Made by a program: the position numbers and the translations under genes
Shown here: in pieces, positions 9,429 to 18,504 of the stretch
Layout of the letters: each line of letters starts with the position of its first letter
Position numbering within the stretch: the stretch's first letter is position 1
Notes under the pieces: model-generated
Told to the model about the DNA's origin: nothing
Databases searched by the model: none
The model's input: only the letters and a program-made list of their open reading frames with translations
Assembly: GCF_003666605.1 (NCBI RefSeq)
Contig: NZ_RCIV01000011.1
Location: forward strand, 29,572 to 93,571
DNA from: Propionibacterium australiense
GTDB taxonomy: Bacteria > Actinomycetota > Actinomycetes > Propionibacteriales > Propionibacteriaceae
Direction of reading: 5' to 3'
DNA: 64,000 nucleotides

Positions 9429-9434
9429 TAGTCT
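9429..9434 (+). promoter_or_regulatory. -10 element TAGTCT for the histidine kinase
   Basis: TAGTCT is followed by six bases and then GTG 9441, implying a leaderless transcript. Confidence 0.4.
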
Positions 9435-9440
9435 TGCCGC

Positions 9441-10784
9441 GTGAAGATGATCAAGCGGCTGACCGACTGGTTCGGGCTGCACCCCATGGCGGGTGACACG
9501 ATCTGGGCCCTCCTCCTGGCTCAGCCCGCCGTGCTCACCACACGCGGATTCCTCATCGCCCTCCCCGACAATACGGACTACTACAACGTCACGCTCCCCG
9601 ACACGGAACTCAACCAGTTCCTCATGATCGTCTGGGGCCTGGCCTACGCGGCGCCGCTCATCTGGCGGCGCACCCGGCCGGCCCTGGCCTGCACCCTGCT
9701 CGTCATCCCGCACCTGGCGCAGCTCGCCGTCATGCCAGAGCCCGTGGTCTCCAACGTTCATGTGCTCATCATGATGTTCGCCATCGCCGCCTACGGCAGT
9801 GACCGGGCCCGCAGGCTGTGGCTGCTGCTGGGCATCGCCGCGGCACTGGCCGCGGCCATCAGCTGGACATTCGGCTTCCCCAGCCCACCGGACGCGCAGC
9901 GGAACCGGACGACGGAGATGGCATTCGTCTTCGTCACCCTGTCGGTCCTGGTCTTCGCCAGCTGGCTGCTGGGCGCCTTCACCCGCGAGCGGCTCACCAC
10001 GATACGCACCCTCAGGGACCGCGCCGACGCCATCGCCGCCGAACGGGACCGGTTCGCCCAGCTGGCCGCCGAGCAGGAACGTTCCCGCATCGCCCGCGAG
10101 ATGCACGACGTGGTCGCCCACTCCCTGAGCGTCATCGTCGTGCAGACCGACGGCGCCGTCTACGCCCTCGACCAGTCCGGGGACGACGCGGCGAAAATCG
10201 CCCTGGCCCGCTCCGCCCTGGCCCGCATCGGCGCCACCTCGCGCGAGGCCCTGCGCGAGACCCGGGAACTCGTCGGCGTGCTGCGCGAGGGCGAGGGCCC
10301 GGAGATGGCCCCCCAGCCCGGCCTGGACGAGATCGGCGCGCTCATCGCGTCGACCCGGGCCTCCGGGCTGGACATCACCTACGCCGTCGACGACTCCCCC
10401 GCCCCGCATCCGCCGCTCGGCCCGGGACGCGAGGCCGCCGCGTACCGCATCATTCAGGAGTCCCTGACGAACATCATCAAGCACGCCGGGCCGGGCGCGC
10501 ACGCCTGGGTGCACCTCAGCCACACCGGGTCAGGACTGATGATCAGCGTCCGCGACGACGGCCGCGGCATCACCGAGGACGATGGACACGGCCACGGACT
10601 CATCGGGATGCGCGAGCGCGTCGCCCCCTATGGGGGTACGATCACGGCACGGCCGCGCCTGGACGGCGGTTTCGAGGTGCTCGCGACCATCCCGGTCGGC
10701 GAGACCGAAGAACCTGCTAGGAAGCCCCTGACCGGGGCCGACCCGGCGGACGTCCCGGCCCTGCGACCCGCACCACCGATCTGA
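9441..10784 (+). CDS. NarL-type sensor histidine kinase (HisKA_3)
   Basis: A 447-residue membrane kinase. About five hydrophobic segments occupy residues 20-185, then a short coiled region, then the HisKA_3 box SRIAREMHDVVAHSLSVIVV with the phospho-acceptor His. The ATPase domain shows AAAYRIIQESLTNIIKHAG, DDGRG and GHGLIGMRERV. There is no large extracellular domain, so it may sense within the membrane, like DesK-type kinases. GTG 9441 is favoured by the close -10; ATG 9447 is possible. The partner regulator begins 13 nt after its stop, and a MacB-like exporter follows. Confidence 0.9.
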   Translation: MKMIKRLTDWFGLHPMAGDTIWALLLAQPAVLTTRGFLIALPDNTDYYNVTLPDTELNQFLMIVWGLAYAAPLIWRRTRPALACTLLVIPHLAQLAVMPEPVVSNVHVLIMMFAIAAYGSDRARRLWLLLGIAAALAAAISWTFGFPSPPDAQRNRTTEMAFVFVTLSVLVFASWLLGAFTRERLTTIRTLRDRADAIAAERDRFAQLAAEQERSRIAREMHDVVAHSLSVIVVQTDGAVYALDQSGDDAAKIALARSALARIGATSREALRETRELVGVLREGEGPEMAPQPGLDEIGALIASTRASGLDITYAVDDSPAPHPPLGPGREAAAYRIIQESLTNIIKHAGPGAHAWVHLSHTGSGLMISVRDDGRGITEDDGHGHGLIGMRERVAPYGGTITARPRLDGGFEVLATIPVGETEEPARKPLTGADPADVPALRPAPPI

Positions 10785-10797
10785 CGAGGAAGAACGC

Positions 10798-11481
10798 ATG
10801 AACGCCATCATCAAGCTGCTGCTGGCCGACGACCAGGAGATGGTCCGTGTCGGTTTCCGCATGGTGCTCGACGCGCAGCCGGACATGAGGGTGGTCGGCG
10901 AGGTCGGCGACGGCCGGCAGGCGGTCGACGCCGTCGTCGGCGCGGCCCCGCAGGACCGTCCCGATCTGGTTCTCATGGACATCCGCATGCCGCACCTTAA
11001 CGGGGTGGCGGCGACCGAGGCGATCACCGCCGCCACCGACACGAAGGTGCTCGTCCTGACCACCTTCGACCTGGACGAGTACGTCTACTCGGCCCTACAG
11101 GCCGGAGCCTCGGGCTTCCTGCTCAAGGATGCCGGGCCCGCCGAGCTGCTGGCCGCCATCCGCGCCGTCGCCTCGGGCGAGGCCGTCGTCGCGCCGAGTG
11201 CGACCCGCCGCCTGCTGGAGCGTTTCGTCCCCACGCTGCCGAAGGCGGGCCAGACCAGTACGGCCCGGGAACGACTCGAGGCGCTCACCGAACGCGAACG
11301 CGAGGTGCTCACGCTCGTCGGCCAGGGCCTCAACAACTCCGAGATCGCCGCCAAGCTCTTCCTGGGCGAGGCCACCGTCAAGACCCACGTCAGCCACATC
11401 CTCGCCAAGCTGGGGCTGCGGGACCGCGTGCACATGGTCGTCTTCGCCTACGACGCCGGGATGGTGCAGCCGCGGGGCTGA
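10798..11481 (+). CDS. LuxR/NarL-family response regulator
   Basis: A 227-residue regulator. The receiver domain (about 5-125) shows the DD pair (LLADDQEMV), phospho-Asp in VLMDIRMP, conserved Thr (VLTTFD) and Lys (LLKDAG). The C-terminal LuxR helix-turn-helix reads LTEREREVLTLVGQGLNNSEIAAKL...ATVKTHVSHILAKLGLRDR. It is cotranscribed with the kinase and is the likely controller of the downstream ABC exporter. Confidence 0.93.
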   Translation: MNAIIKLLLADDQEMVRVGFRMVLDAQPDMRVVGEVGDGRQAVDAVVGAAPQDRPDLVLMDIRMPHLNGVAATEAITAATDTKVLVLTTFDLDEYVYSALQAGASGFLLKDAGPAELLAAIRAVASGEAVVAPSATRRLLERFVPTLPKAGQTSTARERLEALTEREREVLTLVGQGLNNSEIAAKLFLGEATVKTHVSHILAKLGLRDRVHMVVFAYDAGMVQPRG

Positions 11482-11830
11482 GCGCACCGGCCGCAGCCAC
11501 TTCCTCGCCCCTGCCCGCAGCAGCGCTCGGACCGGCAGGAGACCCGTCCTTCGGCGGCCCTGACCAGGCAGAAGGAACACTGCCGACGGCCGCCGGGCAG
11601 AGCTCGGACCGGGCAAGAAACCGGTTCTGCTCGGCCCCGCTCTGGGCCCGAGCAGCGGAGACCGCCGGGCTCCTCCGATCAGACGATGGTGCCATGCCTA
11701 CTCATCCCACAGGATGAGCCGCGAACCCGCCTAGCGCCCGATGCACGAGCAGGATCCCCGGCGCCACGATGGAAGCACTGCGACGAATGCTTCCCCTCGT
11801 CGCGCTCCGATGTGATACCGAGGACAGAAG
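11482..11830. other. Intergenic region before the ABC exporter
   Basis: No gene supported. CGGCGGCC and GGCCGCCG near the left end could form a weak hairpin. TGATAC about 10 nt before ATG 11831 is a possible -10. It likely carries the regulator's binding site, but no dyad stands out. Confidence 0.3.
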
Positions 11831-12610
11831 ATGACGACAACGACTGCGCAACCGCTGACGACGGCGGTCCGCACCGAGCAACTCACCAAGATCTACGGGC
11901 AGGGCGATACCCGCGTCGTGGCCCTCGACCACGTCAGCGTTGACTTCTGGCGTGGCGAGTTCACCGCGATCATGGGGCCGTCAGGGTCGGGCAAGTCGAC
12001 GCTCATGCACTGCGCGGCCGGGCTGGACACCCCCACCGAGGGCCGGGTGCTCATCGGCCAGGTCGACGCCACGGCCCTCAACGACAAGTCCCTCACGCTG
12101 CTGCGCCGGCGCCGTGTCGGTTTCATCTTCCAGTCGTTCAATCTGCTGCCCACGATGACGGCCCGCGAGAACATCCTGCTGCCGCTCAAGCTGGCCCGCA
12201 CCAAGCCCGACCAGTCATGGTTCGACACGGTCATCGGGGTGCTCGGCCTGACCGAACGCCTCCACCATCGCCCGGGGGAACTGTCCGGCGGCCAGTCCCA
12301 GCGGGTCGCCGCCGCCAGGGCGCTCATCACCCGCCCCGACGTGATCTTCGCCGATGAGCCGACCGGCGCCCTCGACTCGGCCTCCAGCGACGAGCTGCTC
12401 GACTTCCTGGCGCGCTGCGTCCACGAGCTCGGGCAGACGATCGTCATGGTCACCCATGACGCGCACGTCGCCGGCTACGCCGACCGGCTGCTGCAGCTGG
12501 CCGACGGGCGGATCATCGCGGACAAGCGCCTGCACGAGACCACCGGACGGAGCCCGCTGTCCCCCGAGCCGGGCCGACGGCTTCCGGGGCAACCAATCCG
12601 AGAGCGGTGA
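11831..12610 (+). CDS. MacB/LolD-type ABC transporter ATPase
   Basis: A 259-residue ATPase with Walker A GPSGSGKST, Q-loop FIFQSFNLLPTMTARENILLP, signature LSGGQSQRVAAARAL, Walker B VIFADEPTGALDSASS and H-loop VTHD. The Q-loop and D-loop wording is typical of the LolD/MacB/FtsE class, which drives extracytoplasmic mechanotransmission rather than substrate channels. The permease starts 6 nt after its stop. With the upstream sensor/regulator pair this looks like a cell-envelope or antimicrobial-peptide response module. Confidence 0.92.
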   Translation: MTTTTAQPLTTAVRTEQLTKIYGQGDTRVVALDHVSVDFWRGEFTAIMGPSGSGKSTLMHCAAGLDTPTEGRVLIGQVDATALNDKSLTLLRRRRVGFIFQSFNLLPTMTARENILLPLKLARTKPDQSWFDTVIGVLGLTERLHHRPGELSGGQSQRVAAARALITRPDVIFADEPTGALDSASSDELLDFLARCVHELGQTIVMVTHDAHVAGYADRLLQLADGRIIADKRLHETTGRSPLSPEPGRRLPGQPIRER

Positions 12611-12616
12611 TCTCTG

Positions 12617-15076
12617 ATGATCCGCCAGCCCCGTCGGCTGCTCAGCGCCGGCATCGCCATCGCCCTGGGCGTGACCTTCATGACCGCGACCCTGCTGTTC
12701 GCGAGCTCACTCAATGCGTCCATCCGCGAGCTCGCAGCCGGACAGGTCCGGGATGCGGCCGTCGTCATCAGCCCCGGTGACCACGAGGACGCCAAGCCGA
12801 TCGAGCAGCAGACCGTCGACGCCGTGGCCGCCACTCCTGGAGTGGAGCAGGCCCGCGCCGCCTACGGGAGCTGGGCTCAGCTGTTCCGCATGGGAGCCAA
12901 GGCCCAGGTCGGGGTCAACAACCTGCCCGAACTCACCGACAAGACCACCCTCGTCGAGGGCCGTCTGCCGCAGACCGACGGCGAGGTCGCCGTCAACATA
13001 CATCTGCGCGACAGCTACGGCATCGAACTCGGTGAGGAGATCACCACGCAGTCCTACGCCGACCAGAGCCAGACCCAGTCGAAGGTCGTCGGTTTCATCG
13101 ACGCCAGCAGTGACGCGGTCTCCTCCCCCGGCAGCGACTATCTCTTCGCCACCGACAGCGGCGCCGTCGCAATCACCGGAATCCCCGGCTACAGCTCCAT
13201 CATGGTCTCCGGCGACGACCCCGAGGCCCTCAAGACGGCGATCAGCGAGGCGGCGGCCATCAAGGACGGCGGCTTCGCCGTCCGTACCGGCAGCGAACAG
13301 GCCCAATACCAGATCGACCAGATGGCCGGCGCGTCCCGCTCGATCACCGGCTTCCTGCTGATCTTCGCCGGCATCGCCCTGTTCGTCTCGGTCATCGTCA
13401 TCGCCAACACCTTCTCGATCCTGGTCGCCCAGCGCGCCCGCCAGCTCGCCATGATGCGCTGCGTCGGCGCCACCAAGGGGCAGGTGTTCTCCACCGTGAT
13501 CGGCGAGGCCCTCATGCTCGGCGCGATCGGCTCGGCGGCCGGCCTGGCCGCCGGTGTCGGCCTGACATGGGTCTTCCTGCATTTCGGCCAGGGCCTGTTC
13601 ACCACGGAGGTGACGTTCAGCGCCGGCGCGAGCGCCTTCATCGCCCCCTTCGTCGTCGGCGTCCTCATCACCTTCGTCTCGAGTCTCGGCGCGGCCCGCC
13701 GGGCCACCTCCGTCGCCCCCCTGGCGGCCCTGCACCCCGAGCTGGCTGCCGCCGAGACCAAGCAGCTCGGCCTCGTCCGCGGCATCCTGGGCGCCCTGCT
13801 GGCCGTGGCCGGCGTGGCCCTGCTCGTCGCCGGCTGGCGCATGGCCGGTACGCTCGACGACGAGGCCCACCGGACGGCGACCATCCTCACCGCGATGGCC
13901 GGCGCGGCCCTTGCCTGGCTGGGCGTCATCGTCCTGGGCCGCGGCCTCATCCCGGCCCTGGCCAGGGTCATCGGCTCTCCGCTCAGCCGCACCAGCGTCC
14001 CCGGTGAACTGGCCGTGTCCAACTCGCGCCGCAACCCGGCCCGGGCGGCCGCCACCGCGAACGCGCTGCTCGTCGGCGTCACACTCATCGGCACCCTCAC
14101 GGTGGGCGCAGCCTGTTCCCAGGCGACGGTCGACCGCGAGCTCGGCAACCACTACCCGCAGGACGCGATCGTGGCCCCCGCCGGCGAGGTCAGCGACGGG
14201 GTGCTGCACCAGATCCGCGACACCCAGGACGTGACTGGCGCCGAGCGCGTCACCGCGACTCAGGCGCAGGCCGAGAGCGGGGGCATGTCGAAGGAGGTGG
14301 AGATCGTGGGCGTCTCACATGCGGCGGCCCAGATCACCCGCGCCCCGCAGCGCTACGAGGGAGTACGCGACAGCGAGCTCTTCACCAGCGACACCGACTT
14401 CATCGACGGGCAGCAGGTCATGGTGAGCCAGGGCGACCGCAGCGTCGAACTGACCGCCAGGGTCTCGCCCGCCTACCCGGATGCCCTGGTCGTCACGCCG
14501 GCGACGATGTTCCAGCTGGCACCCGACGCCTCGACCCACGTCTGGGTGCGGTACGCCGACAAGGCCGACGCCCAGCGTGTGACGAGCCAGCTCGGCCAGA
14601 TCGACGCCCTGAAGAACGCCCCGATCAGCAGCAACGCGGTCGAACGCGCCGTGTACCAGCGGCTGATCGATGTCGTGCTCCTGGTGGCCACGGCCCTGCT
14701 CGCGATCGCCGTGCTCATCGCCGTGGTCGGCGTGGGCAATACGCTGAGCCTGTCCGTGCTGGAACGCACCCAGGAGCTGGGAATGCTGCGCGCCACGGGC
14801 ATGACCCGGGGGCAGGTACGGAAGATGGTCGCCCTGGAGTCGATGACCCTGGCATCCGTGGCGACCGTCATCGGCCTGGGGCTCAGCGTCGTCTTCGGCA
14901 TCGTCGGGGCGAGAGCGCTGCTGCAGTCCCCCGACATCAGCATGGTCGTCGACCTGCCGTGGCTGAGGCTGGCGCTCATCGCGGTGGTCGCCCTGCTCTC
15001 CGGCTGGCTGGCCTCGCTCGCCCCGGCCTCGCGGGCCGTGAAGGTGAGCCCGGCGGCCGCCCTGGCCGCCGAATGA
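12617..15076 (+). CDS. ABC transporter permease with two FtsX domains
   Basis: An 819-residue permease of the MacB/FtsX superfamily. An N-terminal helix is followed by an extracytoplasmic domain (about 30-240), a first FtsX block of three helices (about 245-370, QRARQLAMMRCVGATKGQV), two more helices, a second extracytoplasmic domain and a second FtsX block (about 690-819, ERTQELGMLRATGMTRGQV). The repeated RxLGxLRAxGxxxxQV cytoplasmic loop is the family hallmark. It pairs with the preceding ATPase. The substrate is not readable from sequence. Confidence 0.9.
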   Translation: MIRQPRRLLSAGIAIALGVTFMTATLLFASSLNASIRELAAGQVRDAAVVISPGDHEDAKPIEQQTVDAVAATPGVEQARAAYGSWAQLFRMGAKAQVGVNNLPELTDKTTLVEGRLPQTDGEVAVNIHLRDSYGIELGEEITTQSYADQSQTQSKVVGFIDASSDAVSSPGSDYLFATDSGAVAITGIPGYSSIMVSGDDPEALKTAISEAAAIKDGGFAVRTGSEQAQYQIDQMAGASRSITGFLLIFAGIALFVSVIVIANTFSILVAQRARQLAMMRCVGATKGQVFSTVIGEALMLGAIGSAAGLAAGVGLTWVFLHFGQGLFTTEVTFSAGASAFIAPFVVGVLITFVSSLGAARRATSVAPLAALHPELAAAETKQLGLVRGILGALLAVAGVALLVAGWRMAGTLDDEAHRTATILTAMAGAALAWLGVIVLGRGLIPALARVIGSPLSRTSVPGELAVSNSRRNPARAAATANALLVGVTLIGTLTVGAACSQATVDRELGNHYPQDAIVAPAGEVSDGVLHQIRDTQDVTGAERVTATQAQAESGGMSKEVEIVGVSHAAAQITRAPQRYEGVRDSELFTSDTDFIDGQQVMVSQGDRSVELTARVSPAYPDALVVTPATMFQLAPDASTHVWVRYADKADAQRVTSQLGQIDALKNAPISSNAVERAVYQRLIDVVLLVATALLAIAVLIAVVGVGNTLSLSVLERTQELGMLRATGMTRGQVRKMVALESMTLASVATVIGLGLSVVFGIVGARALLQSPDISMVVDLPWLRLALIAVVALLSGWLASLAPASRAVKVSPAAALAAE

Positions 15077-15301
15077 CCCGCCGGCCGCCGCGGGCCAGGG
15101 GACAGGACACCGCGGCGGCCGGCAGCGGCCGCGCCGACACACCCGCCCTTCCCGGTGTGTCCGGCGCGGCGCGGGTCCCCGGGCAGCGGTTCACCGCCGC
15201 ACCCGGGGACCCGCCTTTCTCCGGGCGCCCCACGGGATGGGCCCGGACCGGCAACCGATCATCACCGTCCGGCGGGGCCAGCGCCCAGCATGGAGGACCG
15301 C

Positions 15302-16354
15302 TCAGCCCAGTGGCACGGACTCCATCCAGATGGGGCCGCCCAGACCGTCCACGACGGCCAGTTCGCTCAGCCCAGTGGTGTCGGCCCGGTAGATGCTGGC
15401 CGACTGGCCGAGTTCGCCGCCAGCGATCACCAGGTGCGCCCCGATGAGGCCGATGCCGCGAGGCTGGGGCTGGGTGCCCAGCTGGGCGAGCCGGGCGCCG
15501 AAACTGCCGTCGGGGTTGAGCGCGGCCATGGTGAGCGCCGAGGCGCGCCGCTCGGCGGCCACCGCCCAGCCGCCGTCCGGGTCGATGACCAGGTCGGAGG
15601 CCCAGATGCGGCGGTCGGACTCGTCTGCCGAGGGCTCGCGCCCGGGCGGCACGTAGACGCCGTGGCGCAGCCCGGCTCCGGGCGCGACGCAGCTCATGGT
15701 GCTTCCGCTCGGGGTGAGGGCACCGGTGGAACCCTCCCGGCGGACATGGACGACGTTGCCGCCGAACTCCTCGGTGACGTAGAGCGAGGAGCCGTCGGGC
15801 GAGAAGCGGATGTGCCGCGGCCCGGACTCGTGCCCGAGCCGGACGCCGAGGGTCTCGTCGGGCACGAGCCCGCCGCCGGTGACACGGAAACCGGTGAGGC
15901 GGTCCTCGCCGAGCAGGCTCAGGTAGACGTGGCGGCCGTCGGGGCTGGGAACGACGCAGTGCGGCTGGCGGCCGCTGCCGGTCACCTGCCAGCTGGCGGC
16001 GTCGACGAGTCCGTCGGCGCCCAGCCGCGCGCAGGCCAGTTCGCATCCGGTGTAGCTGACGGCCATGAGCAGGTCACCGACGACGCTCATGTAGGTCTGG
16101 ACGATCGGGCACTCCACCGTGGCGACCGGGTTCGTCGTCCCGTCGGCGGCCCAGGACATGGTGGTGATGCTGTGCGGCTCCCCTCCGTTGCCGACGTGGA
16201 CGAGGGATCGGGCGGCGTCGACGACGAGGGGCATGGGCCGCGGGCCGGTGCCGGTGCGCCCGGCGACCCGTACGACACCGGACTCGTCGTCGACGAGGAT
16301 CGAGGTCAGCACGCCGTCGAGACGCCCGGCGACAAGACACAGGTACATGGCCAT
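15302..16354 (-). CDS. Lactonase-family seven-bladed beta-propeller
   Basis: A 350-residue protein of the 6-phosphogluconolactonase (Pgl-type)/lactonase family, recognised by repeated blade motifs such as PHCVVPSPDGRHVYLSLLGEDRL, GPRHIRFSPDGSSLYVTEEFGGNV and DLVIDPDGGWAVAAERR, and the end QPQPRGIGLIGAHLVIAGG. There is no signal peptide, so it should be cytoplasmic. If a true Pgl it opens 6-phosphogluconolactone for the pentose phosphate pathway; other lactones are possible. ATG 16354 or ATG 16348 may be used. Confidence 0.75.
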   Translation of the reverse strand: MAMYLCLVAGRLDGVLTSILVDDESGVVRVAGRTGTGPRPMPLVVDAARSLVHVGNGGEPHSITTMSWAADGTTNPVATVECPIVQTYMSVVGDLLMAVSYTGCELACARLGADGLVDAASWQVTGSGRQPHCVVPSPDGRHVYLSLLGEDRLTGFRVTGGGLVPDETLGVRLGHESGPRHIRFSPDGSSLYVTEEFGGNVVHVRREGSTGALTPSGSTMSCVAPGAGLRHGVYVPPGREPSADESDRRIWASDLVIDPDGGWAVAAERRASALTMAALNPDGSFGARLAQLGTQPQPRGIGLIGAHLVIAGGELGQSASIYRADTTGLSELAVVDGLGGPIWMESVPLG

Positions 16355-16432
16355 TCACCCACGCTAACAGGGCAACGGATGCCGAGCCTGGAGCGAATGG
16401 TTCGATTCCACCACCATTCCAAAAGGAGACCG

Positions 16433-16462
16433 ATGGGAACGACTCGGGGGCCGAATGCGTAG
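16433..16462 (+). CDS. Possible nine-codon leader peptide upstream of the deaminase
   Basis: AAAAGGAG, the best Shine-Dalgarno match in this stretch, is followed 4 nt later by an ATG and a nine-residue frame (MGTTRGPNA) ending in TAG, 60 nt before the deaminase start. The deaminase itself has only a weak site. It could be an upstream ORF affecting translation, or chance. Confidence 0.25.
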   Translation: MGTTRGPNA

Positions 16463-16522
16463 AGTCGGTGCCACCACCGATCCGGGGCGCTCGCCCGCTC
16501 CCGCCACAGTGAGGTCTGACCC

Positions 16523-17536
16523 ATGCACATCAGCCCCTTCGTCGCCGGCCTGCCGAAGGTCGAGCTCCATCTGCACATCGAGGGCACCCTCGAACCGGAA
16601 CTGAAGTTCGCCCTCGCCGAGCGCAACGGGATCGCGCTCGCCCACGACACCGTCGACCAGGTGCGCGCCTCGTACGACTTCGACGACCTGGCGTCCTTCC
16701 TGGACAGCTACTACGACGGCATGAACGTGCTGCGCACCGCCGAGGACTTCCACGACCTGGTCATGGCCTATCTCACGAAGGCCGCCGCGCAGAACGTGCG
16801 GTACGTGGAGATGTTCTTCGACCCGCAGGCGCACACCTGCCGGGGTGTGCCGTTCGACACCGTGATCCAGGGTCTGCGCCGCGCCCAGCTCGAGGCCGAG
16901 CAGAAGCTCGGTGTCCGCTCGGGGCTCATCATGTGCTTCCTGCGCGACTTCCAGCCCGAGTACGCCATGGCCACCCTGCTGGAGTCGCTGCCCTACCGGG
17001 CCTGGATCCTGGGCGTGGGTCTCGACTCGGACGAGACGGGCAATCCCCCCGGCAGATTCGCCGAGGTGTTCGCCCGCGCCCGCCAGGAGGGCTATCTGCT
17101 GACCATGCACTGCGACGTCGACATCGCCGGCTCGATCGAGCACATCCGCCAGGTCGTCGAGGACATCGGGGCCGCCCGCATCGACCACGGCACCAATGTG
17201 GTCGAGGACCCCGCCCTGGTGCAGGCACTGGCCGACAAGGGCATCGGCCTGACCTCGTGTCCCATCTCGAACACCCGGATCTCGGAGGGCTCCAAGATCG
17301 ACGTGGTCAAGGACCTGGTCGCCAGGGGTGTCAAGGTCTGCATCAACTCCGACGACCCGGCCTACTTCGGCGGTTACATCGCCGAGAACCTCCAGCTGGT
17401 AGCCGACGAGGGCGGGGTGGACGAGGCATTCCTCGCCCTGCTGTGCCGCAATGCGGTCGACATCTCGTGGGCGCCGCTGGACCTCAAGGCGCGGCTGCGC
17501 AGTGAGATCGACGCGTACCTGGGTGGGGCACGATGA
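16523..17536 (+). CDS. add: Adenine/adenosine deaminase
   Basis: A 337-residue zinc TIM-barrel deaminase in purine salvage. The metal motif HLHIEGTLEPEL, the region HCDVD, and SDDPAYFGGY near residue 284 are visible. The wording GTLEPEL and DDPAYFGG is characteristic of the adenine deaminase (Aah1-like) branch rather than classical adenosine deaminase, so hypoxanthine formation from adenine is the more likely reaction. It overlaps aroE by 4 nt (ATGA), so the two are translationally coupled although their pathways are unrelated. Confidence 0.88.
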   Translation: MHISPFVAGLPKVELHLHIEGTLEPELKFALAERNGIALAHDTVDQVRASYDFDDLASFLDSYYDGMNVLRTAEDFHDLVMAYLTKAAAQNVRYVEMFFDPQAHTCRGVPFDTVIQGLRRAQLEAEQKLGVRSGLIMCFLRDFQPEYAMATLLESLPYRAWILGVGLDSDETGNPPGRFAEVFARARQEGYLLTMHCDVDIAGSIEHIRQVVEDIGAARIDHGTNVVEDPALVQALADKGIGLTSCPISNTRISEGSKIDVVKDLVARGVKVCINSDDPAYFGGYIAENLQLVADEGGVDEAFLALLCRNAVDISWAPLDLKARLRSEIDAYLGGAR

Positions 17537-18405
17537 CCGGGCGAGGGCCGGAGAAGGCCGTTCCCGTGTCGCACCGCTGCGCCGTCATCGGCCACCCCGC
17601 CGCGCACTCGCTGTCACCCGCCCTGCACATGGCCGCCTACGATGCGCTCGGCCTGAGCGGCTGGAGTTACGAGGCGATCGACGTGGAGCCGGGGCACCTG
17701 GACGAGTTCCTGGCCGCCCTGGACTCCAGCTGGGTGGGGCTGTCGGTGACGATGCCGTTCAAGTCCGAGATCATAGCCCACGGCTCACCGGAGCCGCTCG
17801 TCACCGCGCTGAACGCGGCGAACACGCTCATCTTCGCCGCGCCCGGGTTCCGGCAGCCCAACCGCTGCTACAACACGGACGTGCCCGGCATGGTCGACGC
17901 CCTCGCCCACCGCGGCCTGACGAGCGCCGACAGCGCGATCCTGGTGGGCGCGGGCGCCACCGCCCGCAGTGGCCTGGCCGCCCTGGCCCGCATCGGGGTC
18001 CGGCACGCCGAGGTCGTCGCCCGCAGCGCCGACCGCGCCCACGCCAGCCTGGACGAGGTCGCCGCCCGGTACGGCATCGACCTTGACGTGATCGGCTGGG
18101 ACCGGCTGCCCGATCTGGGCACCGACCGCGCCGATCTGCTGCTGTCCACCGCACCGACCGGCTTCGGAGACGACGAGGCCGCGCAGATCGTCCGGGCAGC
18201 CCCGGCCATCTTCGACGTCTTCTACGAGCGGTACCCCTCGGCGCTCTCGCTGGCCGCCGCCTCGGCTGGCCGGGTGAGCGTGGACGGCATCGACCTGCTC
18301 GTCTTCCAGGGCATCGGACAGGTACGTCTCATGACCGGCCTGACGCCCGAACCAGAACCCCTGCTGGATGCCTGCGCCGCCGAGCTGGCCCGCCGCCAGC
18401 AGTGA
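17533..18405 (+). CDS. aroE: Shikimate dehydrogenase
   Basis: A 290-residue NADP-dependent enzyme reducing 3-dehydroshikimate in aromatic amino-acid synthesis. The N-terminal substrate domain has GHPAAHSLSPALHMAAYDALG and the catalytic lysine in SVTMPFKSE (Lys77); Asp116 in NTDVPG is the partner residue. The nucleotide fold reads LVGAGATARSGLAAL. The form MPFKSE instead of the common IPHK is frequent in actinobacterial homologues. It begins inside the deaminase stop codon. Confidence 0.9.
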   Translation: MTGRGPEKAVPVSHRCAVIGHPAAHSLSPALHMAAYDALGLSGWSYEAIDVEPGHLDEFLAALDSSWVGLSVTMPFKSEIIAHGSPEPLVTALNAANTLIFAAPGFRQPNRCYNTDVPGMVDALAHRGLTSADSAILVGAGATARSGLAALARIGVRHAEVVARSADRAHASLDEVAARYGIDLDVIGWDRLPDLGTDRADLLLSTAPTGFGDDEAAQIVRAAPAIFDVFYERYPSALSLAAASAGRVSVDGIDLLVFQGIGQVRLMTGLTPEPEPLLDACAAELARRQQ

Positions 18406-18504
18406 AACGGCTCGCCGGGCATGCCGTGGCGAACCAGCCGGCTGTGCCGCGAGCACGCCGTCCACGGCGTTGCCCGGCCGGCACGGCAGCGCCCCACGGC
18501 GCGC

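Noticed and set aside
12707..14209. Long open frame antisense to the ABC permease (500 codons)
   Set aside because: It is a mirror of the FtsX permease reading frame in high-GC DNA; its Gly/Asp/Gln-rich text has no domain and no start signals. Many similar antisense frames (for example 152-1060, 9126-10523, 59849-61888) were dropped for the same reason.
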